A DNA stretch of 64,000 bases from VRUE01 sp036266075 (GTDB lineage Bacteria > Actinomycetota > Thermoleophilia > Solirubrobacterales > 70-9). The notes beneath the pieces were generated by a model. That model searched no databases, had not been told where the DNA came from, and saw nothing but the letters and a program-made list of their open reading frames with translations. Positions 8,496 through 16,018 of the stretch are shown one piece after another. The DNA is taken from contig DATANV010000014.1 in the NCBI GenBank assembly GCA_036266075.1, positions 1-64,000 on the forward strand, in the 5' to 3' direction. Positions within the stretch are counted from its first letter, which is position 1, and every line of letters starts with the position of its first letter. The translations under genes were made by a program, and so were the position numbers.

Positions 8496-9773
8496 ATGAG
8501 CGATCAAACGGCAGTGGCAGAGGCAGGGCAGGCGGCATCGAGCGACGGAGTGCCGGAGGGACCGGCGTTCACGCTCGAGCTGAACCAGGACCAGAAGGAC
8601 ATCCGCGAGTGGGTGCATGGCTTCGCCGAGGGCGTCGTTCGCCCGGCGGCTGCCGAGTGGGACGAGCGCGAGGAGACCCCCTGGCCGGTGATCGGGGAGG
8701 CCGCCAAGATCGGCCTCTACAGCTTCGAAGCATTGGGGCAGTTCTTCGCCGACGAGACCGGGCTGACGTTGCCGATCGCCAACGAGGAGCTGTTCTGGGG
8801 CGACGCCGGCATCGGCATGGCGATCATGGGCACCTCGCTCGCCGTAGCCGCGATCTTCGGGCAGGGAACCCCCGAGCAGATGGGCGAGTGGATTCCGCAG
8901 TGCTTCGGCACCCCCGAGGACCCCAAGGTTGCCGCTTTCTGCTCGTCGGAGCCCGATGCCGGCTCTGACGTCTCGGCGATTCGCACCACCGCCAAGTACG
9001 ACGAAGCCAGCGACGAGTGGGTGCTCAACGGCCAGAAGGCCTGGGCGACTAACGGCGGTATCGCCGACGTCCACGTGGTGATCGCCTCAGTCGATCGGGA
9101 GCTGCGCTCGCGTGGCCACGCTGCGTTCGTCATTCCGCCCGGCACCAAGGGCTGCGAGCAGGGCACCAAGGTCAAGAAGCACGGCCTGCGCGCCTCGCAC
9201 ACGGCAGACGTTCACCTCGACGACTGCCGCATCCCCGGTTCATGCCTGCTGGGCGGCAAGGAGAAGCTCGACGAACGTCTCGTCCGGGTGCGCGAGGGCA
9301 AGAGCGCCAAATCGCAGGCGGCGATGCAGACCTTCGAGGCCAGTCGCCCGACCGTCGGCGCGCAGGCCGTCGGCATCGCCCGCGCCGCTTACGAGTACGC
9401 GCTCGAGTACGCCAAAGAGCGCCAGCAGTTCGGCCGGCCGATCATCGAGAACCAGGCGATCGCCTTTGCCCTGGCCGACATGAAGATGGAGATTGACGCC
9501 GCCCGGCTGCTCGTCTGGCGCGCCGCCTGGATGGGGCGCAACGGCCACAAGTTCGAAAACGCCGAGGGCTCGATGTCGAAGCTGAAGGCCGGCGAGGTCG
9601 CCGTCTGGGCCACCGAGCGCGCGATCCAGATCCTCGGCGGTAACGGCTATACCCGCGAGTTCCCGGTCGAGCGGATGCACCGCGACGCCAAGATCTACAC
9701 GATCTTCGAGGGCACCTCCGAGATCCAGCGCCTGGTCATCTCCCGCGCGATCTCGGGCATGCAGATTCGCTAG
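8496..9773 (+). CDS. Acyl-CoA dehydrogenase
   Basis: A 425-residue FAD-dependent acyl-CoA dehydrogenase that would oxidise an acyl-CoA to the trans-2-enoyl-CoA in fatty-acid or branched-chain breakdown. Signatures are 'AAFCSSEPDAGSDVSAIRTT' in the beta domain, 'QFGRPIIENQAIAFALADM' in the C-terminal helical domain, and the catalytic glutamate in 'YTIFEGTSEIQR'. The first ~25 residues are a nonconserved extension, and an insert near residues 260-285 is Lys/Arg-rich. Substrate chain length cannot be read from sequence. It is monocistronic: a promoter lies upstream and a converging gene follows. Confidence 0.92.
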   Translation: MSDQTAVAEAGQAASSDGVPEGPAFTLELNQDQKDIREWVHGFAEGVVRPAAAEWDEREETPWPVIGEAAKIGLYSFEALGQFFADETGLTLPIANEELFWGDAGIGMAIMGTSLAVAAIFGQGTPEQMGEWIPQCFGTPEDPKVAAFCSSEPDAGSDVSAIRTTAKYDEASDEWVLNGQKAWATNGGIADVHVVIASVDRELRSRGHAAFVIPPGTKGCEQGTKVKKHGLRASHTADVHLDDCRIPGSCLLGGKEKLDERLVRVREGKSAKSQAAMQTFEASRPTVGAQAVGIARAAYEYALEYAKERQQFGRPIIENQAIAFALADMKMEIDAARLLVWRAAWMGRNGHKFENAEGSMSKLKAGEVAVWATERAIQILGGNGYTREFPVERMHRDAKIYTIFEGTSEIQRLVISRAISGMQIR

Positions 9774-9804
9774 GCACGAGCCACTCTTGCAGCGAGGAGC
9801 CCGG

Positions 9805-10713
9805 TTAGTCCCTGGGCGAATTGATGTCGGGAGAGCGAACCGCCGCTCCTCGCTCCCGACGCCTTTTAAGCCCCGCCCTGCGCAGCCGCTTCGCGGCCTG
9901 TACTTCCTTTTTATCAGGCCCTTTCTTGTTCGGGCCGGGGGTCTCGAGGGTGGCCGGCAGGCCCTCGAAGCGGGGCTCGGAGAGGAAGGCGGCGAGGCCT
10001 TGTTTGCCCATCTCGCCCTTGCCGAGGTTGGCGTGGCGGTCGCGGCAGGAGCCGAGTGGGGCGGCGGCATCGTTGACGTGAATGCAGCGCAGGCGGTCGA
10101 GGCCGACCTTGGCGTCGGCTTCGTCGAGAACCGTGCCGAGGCGCTCAGGGTCGGTGACGTCGTAGCCTTGGACAAAGAGGTGGCAGGAGTCGAGGCAGAG
10201 GCCGAGGCGCTTGCCGGCGCCGGCCAGCTCAATCAACTCGGCGGTCTCGTCGAAGTCGCGGCCAAGCAGGCCTTTGTGGCCGGCGGTCTGCTCGAGCAGG
10301 AGCGGGCATCTGTCGGTTTCTTTCAGCGCCGCGGCGATCACCTTCGCTGCACGCTTCATCGAGGGGCCGTGCGGCTCGCCTTTCTGCGCGCCAGGGTGGA
10401 GGACCACGCCGTCAGCGCCGATGCCGTCGCCGGTTCGCAGGGCGTGGGTCAGCGAGTCGAGCGACTTCTTGCGCAGCTCTTTGTCTTTGGTTGCGCAGTT
10501 GATCAGATAGACGGCGTGGATCACCACCGCTTCGACGGGAGAGGCGTCCATCGCCTCGCGGAAGGCGGCAAAGTCGTTGGGCCCGTATTTGGTCGGCCGC
10601 CACATGCGCGGGCTCTGGTTGAAGACCTGGATCGATTCGCAGCCTCGTTCGGTGCCGCGCTCGATCGCTTTCGCCAAACCGCCCGAGGTGGAAACATGCG
10701 CGCCAATCAACAT
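9805..10713 (-). CDS. nfo: Deoxyribonuclease IV (AP endonuclease)
   Basis: A 302-residue endonuclease IV of the base-excision repair pathway that cleaves 5' of abasic sites. The tri-zinc ligands are all visible: His in 'VVIHAVY' and 'VVLHPGA', Glu in 'LLLEQTAG', Asp and His in 'LCLDSCHLF', His/Asp/His in 'RCIHVNDA' through 'CRDRHANLG', and Glu in 'ATLETPG'. A basic tail of about 35 residues follows the catalytic core and is not part of the usual family. The ATG (10713-10711) is fixed by 'MLIGAHVSTSGG' and has AGGAG about 10 bases upstream. The start codon overlaps that of divergent gltX within one CATG. Confidence 0.95.
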   Translation of the reverse strand: MLIGAHVSTSGGLAKAIERGTERGCESIQVFNQSPRMWRPTKYGPNDFAAFREAMDASPVEAVVIHAVYLINCATKDKELRKKSLDSLTHALRTGDGIGADGVVLHPGAQKGEPHGPSMKRAAKVIAAALKETDRCPLLLEQTAGHKGLLGRDFDETAELIELAGAGKRLGLCLDSCHLFVQGYDVTDPERLGTVLDEADAKVGLDRLRCIHVNDAAAPLGSCRDRHANLGKGEMGKQGLAAFLSEPRFEGLPATLETPGPNKKGPDKKEVQAAKRLRRAGLKRRRERGAAVRSPDINSPRD

Positions 10714-12079
10714 GCCCGATGACTCTCCTATCCGACTGAGGTTCGCTCCGTCGCCGACTGGCGCTCTGCACATCGGCGGCGCGAGGACGGCACTCTACAA
10801 CTGGCTCGCGGCGCGCCACTCGGCTGGCGAGCTGGTGTTGCGAATCGAGGACACCGACCGCGAGCGCTCGACCGAGGAGAACGTCGAGCAGATCCTCGAC
10901 GCGTTGCGCTGGCTGGAGCTGGAGTGGGACCTGGGGCCGGTATCGCAGGCCGCGCGCAAGGAGCGACATGGCGAGGCCCTGGAGCGGCTGCTCGAGTCCG
11001 GCGCCGCCTACCGCGACACGGCGACTGCTAAAGACGTTGAGGCGTGGAAGGCCGAGCACGGCGCCGGGCGGGGCTACCGCGGCGAGTCGTCCGCAGAGCC
11101 CGGTGCGGCGATCCGACTGCGCGTGCCCGACGAGGGCGAGACGGTGGTCGAGGACCTGATCCGCGGGCCGGTCAGCTTCCCCAACCGCAGCTACGACGAC
11201 TTCGTCATCGCTCGCGGCGACGGCTCAGTGCTCTACAACTTCGCGGTGGCGGTCGACGACGCCGAGATGGGGATTACCGACGTGGTGCGGGGCGACGACC
11301 ACCTCTCGAATACGCCCAAGCAGTTGCTGGTCCTGGCGGCCCTCGGGCAGGCGCCGCCGCGCTACGCCCATCTGCCGTTGCTGCACGGCCCCGATGGCCG
11401 CAAGCTCTCCAAGCGACACGGGGCCGCGTCGGTGCAGGAGCTGCGCGCAGCCGGTTACCTTCCGGCCGCGGTGCGCAACTACCTGGCGTTGCTCGGCTGG
11501 GGTGCGGACGACGACGCAACGGTGATGTCGACCCCAGAGCTGGTGCAGCGCTTCCGGGTCGAGGACGTCGGCAAGGCGGCGGCGATCTTCGACGAGAAGA
11601 AGCTGCGCTGGCTGAACGGCCGCTACATGCGCGAGATGCCACTGGCCGAGTACACGGAAGCGGTGGCGTGTCACCTCGACCGGGAGGTCGACGAGCGCCT
11701 GCGCAGTGCCTGCGAGATCGTCCAGGAGAAAGCGCAGACCCTGGAGGAGGTGTGGCCGCTGATCCGCTTCCTCTTCGAAATGCCGCCGGAGGACGAGAAG
11801 GCCTGGCGCAAGACGATGAAGGACGGCGCCCTGTCGGCGCTCGAAACCGCGCGCGAGGCACTCGCCAAGGCCGAGAGCTTCGATGCCGATGCGGTCGAGG
11901 CGGCGCTCGGCCCGTTGCCAGCGCGGCTCGACGTCAAGCCGGGTCGGGTCTACCAGCCGATTCGCGTCGCAATCAGCGGGGGTACGGTCTCGCCGGGGAT
12001 CTTCGAGTCGCTTGCCGCCTTGGGGCGCGAGGAATCGCTTGCGCGCGTCGACGCGGCGATTGAACGCCTGCGGCGCTGA
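10712..12079 (+). CDS. gltX: Glutamyl-tRNA synthetase
   Basis: A 455-residue class I synthetase that charges tRNA-Glu. The HIGH-type motif is 'GALHIGG' near residues 17-23 and the KMSKS-type motif is 'KLSKRHG'. Because gatCAB lies 10 kb downstream and no GlnRS is seen, the enzyme is probably nondiscriminating, also charging tRNA-Gln with Glu for GatCAB to amidate (inference). The ATG at 10712 fits the family start ('IRLRFAPSPTG' follows at once). An in-frame GTG at 10688 is an alternative. The coding region begins inside the nfo start codon, so its promoter must lie within nfo. Confidence 0.96.
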   Translation: MPDDSPIRLRFAPSPTGALHIGGARTALYNWLAARHSAGELVLRIEDTDRERSTEENVEQILDALRWLELEWDLGPVSQAARKERHGEALERLLESGAAYRDTATAKDVEAWKAEHGAGRGYRGESSAEPGAAIRLRVPDEGETVVEDLIRGPVSFPNRSYDDFVIARGDGSVLYNFAVAVDDAEMGITDVVRGDDHLSNTPKQLLVLAALGQAPPRYAHLPLLHGPDGRKLSKRHGAASVQELRAAGYLPAAVRNYLALLGWGADDDATVMSTPELVQRFRVEDVGKAAAIFDEKKLRWLNGRYMREMPLAEYTEAVACHLDREVDERLRSACEIVQEKAQTLEEVWPLIRFLFEMPPEDEKAWRKTMKDGALSALETAREALAKAESFDADAVEAALGPLPARLDVKPGRVYQPIRVAISGGTVSPGIFESLAALGREESLARVDAAIERLRR

Positions 12080-12087
12080 TGGACAAG

Positions 12088-12108
12088 CGGTGGCCGCGGG
12101 AGCCGCCG
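12088..12108 (+). terminator. Hairpin after gltX
   Basis: A 7-bp stem (12088-12094 with 12102-12108, one G-T pair) with a 7-base loop, 8 bases past the gltX stop and followed by TATTGG rather than a T run. It is a weak terminator candidate. A second small hairpin, CCCCA/TGGGG, follows at 12135-12148. Confidence 0.35.
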
Positions 12109-12196
12109 TATTGGACAAACGACCGGCAACTTATCCCCACTTTTGGGGAGTGCAAAGCTAAACCGTGCGTCCCTTGCTGCCGATGAGGTGGGCGAG

Positions 12197-13276
12197 GTGC
12201 CCGCAACCAAGCAACAGTCCAACGGCAAAGTCCGCAAGAGCGACGCTACCCCGGCGCGAGCCGGAGCGGCCGCTCCGGGGGCACGCCTGGCGACCGCCTT
12301 CGAGGCGGTCGAGAAATTCCCGGCTCTGGTCGAGTCGCGCGAGCGGGTGATGCGCGCGGCGACGGCGGAGACCGCCCGGATGGGTGAGCTGGTCGAAGCC
12401 GTGGAGGCGGATGTCGCGTTGACCATCGCCGTCCTCCGTTACGCCAACCAGGGCCCCGGCGGGGGCAACATCGCCGGCGTCCCCGCCGCGGTCGAACTGC
12501 TGAAGCCCTCGGGTGTGCTGGCGATTGCGGGGACCGCCCACGTCTTCGACTTCTTTGAGCCCAACGGCGGCTGGGAGTTGCGTCCCGAGCAGTTCCGCGT
12601 CCATGCGCTTGCCACCCAGCAGGCGGCGGCGCGGATCGGTCGGGTGGTCGGGTGGCCCGACCGCGACGAACTGGTCGTCGCAGCCCTATTGCACGACATC
12701 GGCCGGCTGGTGATCTCCAAGCTGCACCCCGGCAAGCGCCCTTGGTTCGACGCCGTCGCGAACGCGCCCGAGCAGCGGATCCGCGAAGAACGCGATCAGC
12801 TTGGCATCGATCACGCCCTCGTCGGCGGCGTCTTGGCGCGGCGCTGGAACGTGCCGCAGCGGATCGCCGTCGCGATCGAGCGTCACCACGCCGGGGACGC
12901 CGAAGGCCTGGCGGCGATGGTCGCCACCGCCGACATGGTCGCCCACTACTCGCAGGGCGAGGCGGTGACGCCGGAGCGCCTGCGGACGATGGCGAAGCGC
13001 TGCGGCCTCGGTGCCGACGGGCTGCGCGAGCTTCTCTACGACCTTCCCTACCCGCGCGAGGACAGCCCGCGGGTCAGCGAGCCATGCCCGCTGTCGGCGC
13101 GCGAGCTCGACGTCCTGCGCTACCTCTCCGAGGGCATGGTCTACAAGCAGATCGCCGGCGAGATGCACCTCTCCGTTTCGACGATCCGCACCCACCTGCA
13201 CAACGTCTACGGCAAGATCGGCGCCGTCGACCGCGCCCAGGCCGTGCTCACCGCCCGCGACCGCGGCTGGATCTAG
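12197..13276 (+). CDS. HDOD-domain protein with C-terminal LuxR-type DNA-binding domain
   Basis: About 359 residues. Residues ~25-215 form an HDOD/HD module: 'LVEAVEADVALTIAVLRYAN' is the HDOD entry helix, followed by 'LLHDIGRLV' and 'IERHHAGD'. The last ~65 residues are a GerE/LuxR helix-turn-helix ('LSARELDVLRYLSEG', 'YKQIAGEMHLSVSTIRTHLHNVYGKIG'). HDOD proteins usually act in signalling; fusion to a LuxR output suggests a one-component regulator, with the ligand unknown. The start is uncertain: GTG 12197 has GAGGTG six bases upstream, while GTG 12188 and TTG 12143 are alternatives. The stop shares CTAG with the stop of the converging NarL-like gene. Confidence 0.85.
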   Translation: MPATKQQSNGKVRKSDATPARAGAAAPGARLATAFEAVEKFPALVESRERVMRAATAETARMGELVEAVEADVALTIAVLRYANQGPGGGNIAGVPAAVELLKPSGVLAIAGTAHVFDFFEPNGGWELRPEQFRVHALATQQAAARIGRVVGWPDRDELVVAALLHDIGRLVISKLHPGKRPWFDAVANAPEQRIREERDQLGIDHALVGGVLARRWNVPQRIAVAIERHHAGDAEGLAAMVATADMVAHYSQGEAVTPERLRTMAKRCGLGADGLRELLYDLPYPREDSPRVSEPCPLSARELDVLRYLSEGMVYKQIAGEMHLSVSTIRTHLHNVYGKIGAVDRAQAVLTARDRGWI

Positions 13277-13893
13277 TCGATCAGCGACTCTCTGAGGGCG
13301 ATCGCCACCGCGTGCGTGCGGTTGCGCGCACCGAGCCGCGCCACCGCGTTCTTGGTGTGGGTCTTGACGGTTTCCTCGCTCAGATCCAGTTCGCGGGCGG
13401 CGACGGTGGTCGATTCGCCGTCGGCCAGCCGCTGCAGGATCTGGCGCTGGCGACGGGTCAGCTTGCCGCGGCTGCCGCTGGGCGGAACGGCGGGATCGAC
13501 GAAACGCTCCTGTTCGAGCGCCGCCTGCACCGCCCGCATCATCTCGGCCGCGCCCGCCGTCCGCGCCACGTAGGCGCTCGCGCCGGCCTGCAGGGCAGCG
13601 CTCGCCGTGTGGCGCTCCGGACGCTCGCCGTGCGCGACGATCCCCAGCGAAGGCGCTGCTTTGCGCAGCGCCCGGATTGCCTCCTCGCCGGCGAGGTTGT
13701 CTTCGGTGCCTAGTGGGTCGCGGCGCAGATGGAGGATCGCCACGTCGATGCTGCCGACGTCACGCACCTGGTAGAGCGCGTCCTCGCGGCTATCGCTCTC
13801 GTGCACCTCGAAATCAGCGCCCAAGGCCTGACGCACACCCTGCCTGACGAGCGGATGCGGGTCGATCACAAGGCAATGTGGGCGCTCGCTCAC
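13273..13893 (-). CDS. NarL/LuxR-family regulator with degenerate receiver domain
   Basis: A 206-residue protein with a receiver-like N-terminus and a C-terminal LuxR helix-turn-helix ('LTRRQRQILQRLADGESTTV', 'LDLSEETVKTHTKNAVARLG'). The receiver lacks the usual phosphorylation residues: the acidic pair is 'IDPHP' (one Asp only), the phospho-acceptor position reads 'AILHLRRDP' with His where Asp is expected, and the switch Lys region reads 'YVARTAG' with Arg. It is therefore probably a pseudo-receiver regulated by ligand, protein partner or expression. No kinase is adjacent. It converges on the HDOD-LuxR gene, whose output domain is of the same type. Confidence 0.85.
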   Translation of the reverse strand: MSERPHCLVIDPHPLVRQGVRQALGADFEVHESDSREDALYQVRDVGSIDVAILHLRRDPLGTEDNLAGEEAIRALRKAAPSLGIVAHGERPERHTASAALQAGASAYVARTAGAAEMMRAVQAALEQERFVDPAVPPSGSRGKLTRRQRQILQRLADGESTTVAARELDLSEETVKTHTKNAVARLGARNRTHAVAIALRESLID

Positions 13894-13931
13894 GACCGCT
13901 CGATCCTAGCCCAGCCCGGGGCGGGGTGCTG

Positions 13932-13937
13932 TAGAAA
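13932..13937 (+). promoter_or_regulatory. -10 box upstream of the Rrf2-cys operon
   Basis: TAGAAA with TG three bases before it (TGCTGTAGAAA), ending 6 bases before the GTG at 13944. This fits a leaderless-type promoter, though AAAGGGA could also serve as a weak ribosome-binding site. Confidence 0.45.
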
Positions 13938-13943
13938 GGGACC

Positions 13944-14342
13944 GTGATCTCGATTACCTCAAAGTCGCGCTACGCGGTGGTGGCGATGGCTGAGCTGGCC
14001 CGCTCGGGCGAGCGTCCCGTGCCGATCAAAGAGCTCGCCGAGCGCCGCAACATCCCAGAGCAGTTTCTCGAGCAGCTCTTCTCAACCCTGCGCCGCGGCG
14101 GCCTGCTGACCAGCCACCGCGGCATGCGCGGCGGCTACACGCTCTCCCGTCCGGCAGAGGAGATCACCGTGCTGGAGGTCGTCCAGACCCTCGACGGCAA
14201 GGTCGGCCAAGAGGCCGAAGAGGCCGGCGGCATCTGGGCCGAGGGCGTCGCATCGCTGCGCAAGGTCTTCGGCCAGACGACGATCGCCGAAGTCGCCCGT
14301 CGCGAACTCGAAGAGGCCGGCTCGGGCATGTACTTCATCTGA
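13944..14342 (+). CDS. Rrf2-family transcriptional regulator, CymR-like
   Basis: A 132-residue winged-helix regulator: 'SITSKSRYAVVAMAELARSG' then the recognition region 'IPEQFLEQLFSTLRRGGLLTSHRG' and the wing 'MRGGYTLSRPAEEI'. It contains no cysteine, so it cannot hold an Fe-S cluster as IscR or NsrR do. Its stop overlaps the cysK start by one base (TGATG), and cysK in turn overlaps cysE. That context matches the CymR type, a cysteine-metabolism repressor that senses through a CysK complex in Bacillus. A role as autoregulated repressor of this cysteine operon is a reasonable inference. Confidence 0.9.
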   Translation: MISITSKSRYAVVAMAELARSGERPVPIKELAERRNIPEQFLEQLFSTLRRGGLLTSHRGMRGGYTLSRPAEEITVLEVVQTLDGKVGQEAEEAGGIWAEGVASLRKVFGQTTIAEVARRELEEAGSGMYFI

Positions 14343-15265
14343 TGAGGATCGGGGACGAGGCTTCGGCGGTCGTTGGCGGGACGCCGCTGGTCGCGCTGCG
14401 CCGACTGGGCGAGGGGCTCCCGGGGGAGGTCTGCGCGAAGCTCGAGTACTTCAACCCCGGCGGGTCGGTCAAGGACCGGATCGGCGTTGCGATGATCGAC
14501 GCTGCCGAGCGGGACGGGCTGGTCGAGCGGGGAAAGTCGGTGATCGTCGAGCCGACCAGCGGCAATACCGGCATCGCCCTGGCGATGGTCTGCGCCGCGC
14601 GCGGCTACGAGCTGATCCTCACCCTGCCGGAGGGGATGAGCCGCGAGCGGGCGAAGCTGCTGCGAGCCTACGGCGCCGAGGTGCGCGAGACGCCGTCGCT
14701 GGGCGGCATGGGTGAGGCGGTCGAGCTGGCCGAGGAGATCTGCGAGCAGCGCAGGGGCTTCATGCCGCAGCAGTTCGACAACCCGGCCAATTCTGAGATC
14801 CACCGCCGCACCACCGCCGAGGAGATCTGGCGCGACACTGGGGGCGAGGTCGGCGCCTTCGTCGCCGGTGTCGGCACGGGGGGCACGATCAGCGGGGTCG
14901 GCGCGATGCTGCGCGAGCGCAGCCCAGACACCCTGGTCGTCGCGGTCGAGCCGTCGGCGTCGCCGGTCCTTTCGGGCGGCGTCCCCGGCCCGCACAAGAT
15001 CCAGGGGATCGGCGCAGGCTTCGTGCCGAGCGTGCTCGACCGCTCGGTGATCGACGAGACGATCGCCGTCGACGACGAGGACGCGCTGGAGACCGCCCGC
15101 CTGGTGGCGCGACGCGAGGGCGTGCTGGCCGGCATCTCAGCCGGAGCGAACGTCAAGGCGGCGCTGGAGGTGGCGGCGCGACCTGAGATGGCTGGCAAGA
15201 AGGTTGTGACCGTGATTTGCGACTCGGGCGAGCGCTACATGTCCCTACCCTTCTTCGCACCGTGA
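14342..15265 (+). CDS. cysK: Cysteine synthase (O-acetylserine sulfhydrylase)
   Basis: A 307-residue PLP enzyme that makes cysteine from O-acetylserine and sulfide. The PLP lysine is in 'NPGGSVKDRIG', the substrate loop is 'PTSGNTGIAL', the phosphate loop is 'GTGGTISG', and 'PHKIQGIGAGFVP' is the family's C-terminal signature. It is the middle gene of an Rrf2-cysK-cysE operon with one-base TGATG overlaps at both ends, so expression and dosage of the two enzymes and the regulator are coupled. Confidence 0.95.
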   Translation: MRIGDEASAVVGGTPLVALRRLGEGLPGEVCAKLEYFNPGGSVKDRIGVAMIDAAERDGLVERGKSVIVEPTSGNTGIALAMVCAARGYELILTLPEGMSRERAKLLRAYGAEVRETPSLGGMGEAVELAEEICEQRRGFMPQQFDNPANSEIHRRTTAEEIWRDTGGEVGAFVAGVGTGGTISGVGAMLRERSPDTLVVAVEPSASPVLSGGVPGPHKIQGIGAGFVPSVLDRSVIDETIAVDDEDALETARLVARREGVLAGISAGANVKAALEVAARPEMAGKKVVTVICDSGERYMSLPFFAP

Positions 15266-15987
15266 TGCTGAAGCGATTCCTCGATGAGATCCGCGCCGAC
15301 GTGAGAGCCGCGCGCGACCGCGACCCCGCCGCGCAGAACGTCTCCATGTTCGAGATCCTCACCGGCTGGGCGGGAGTCCAGGCGCTGCTGGCCCACCGGC
15401 TCGCCCACCGGCTGCTCTGCGTGGGCGTTCCCCTGCTGCCTCGAGCGATCGCCTACCTGATGCGCTCGATCACCGGGATCGAGATCCACCCGGCGGCGCG
15501 GATCGGCCCCGAATTCTTCATCGACCACGGGGCCGGCGTGGTGATCGGCGAGACCGCCGAGATTGGCCGCCGCGTGACCCTCTACCAGGGGGTGACGCTG
15601 GGCGGTACCGGCTTCCAGCGCGGCAAGCGTCACCCGACCCTGGGCGACGACGTGACGGTCGGCGCCGGGGCGAAGCTGCTCGGCCCGATCTCGGTCGGCG
15701 ATGGCGCCAAGATCGGCGCCAACACGGTTGTCGTCGAGGACGTGCCGCCGAGCGCGACCGTTGTCGGCAACCCCGGCCACCCGGTCAAAGTCGAAGGCCG
15801 CCGGGTCGAGGGCCCGGACGCCGACTGGATCCACCTGCCGGATCCGATCGCCGAGGCGATCAAGACGCTCTCAGAGCGGATCTCGCTGCTCGAGGAGCGG
15901 CTCGAGGCGCTCGACGGCGGCGCCGCGCCCGATCGCGACGGCGAGGGACTGCGGCCTCGCACGGGCCGCTCCTCGGCCGGGGGCTGA
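15265..15987 (+). CDS. cysE: Serine O-acetyltransferase
   Basis: A 240-residue left-handed beta-helix acetyltransferase that makes O-acetylserine for CysK. 'TGIEIHPAARIGPEFFIDHGAGVVIGETAEIG' and later hexapeptide repeats ('LGDDVTVGAGAKLLGPISVGDGAKIGANTVV') carry the active-site His and Asp. A C-terminal coiled coil ('EAIKTLSERISLLEERLEAL') and a charged tail ending in Gly-Gly replace the terminal Ile that docks into CysK in enteric bacteria. A classical cysteine synthase complex is therefore not predicted. The ATG overlaps the cysK stop (TGATG). Confidence 0.94.
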   Translation: MLKRFLDEIRADVRAARDRDPAAQNVSMFEILTGWAGVQALLAHRLAHRLLCVGVPLLPRAIAYLMRSITGIEIHPAARIGPEFFIDHGAGVVIGETAEIGRRVTLYQGVTLGGTGFQRGKRHPTLGDDVTVGAGAKLLGPISVGDGAKIGANTVVVEDVPPSATVVGNPGHPVKVEGRRVEGPDADWIHLPDPIAEAIKTLSERISLLEERLEALDGGAAPDRDGEGLRPRTGRSSAGG

Positions 15988-16011
15988 CGCCTCCGCGCTC
16001 GCCTTTATTCT
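15984..16011 (+). promoter_or_regulatory. Promoter of pcrA
   Basis: CTGACG (15984-15989), a 16-base spacer, then TATTCT (16006-16011), which ends 7 bases before the GTG at 16019. It overlaps the end of cysE. It would give a leaderless pcrA-folD transcript. Confidence 0.55.
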
Positions 16012-16018
16012 CGGATCG

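Noticed and set aside
12079..12120. Direct repeat TGGACAA at the gltX end
   Set aside because: Only 7-8 bases long with no further structure; likely chance.
15265..15987. Classical CysE-CysK complex
   Set aside because: The CysE C-terminus ends in Gly-Gly after a charged tail and lacks the terminal Ile that inserts into CysK.
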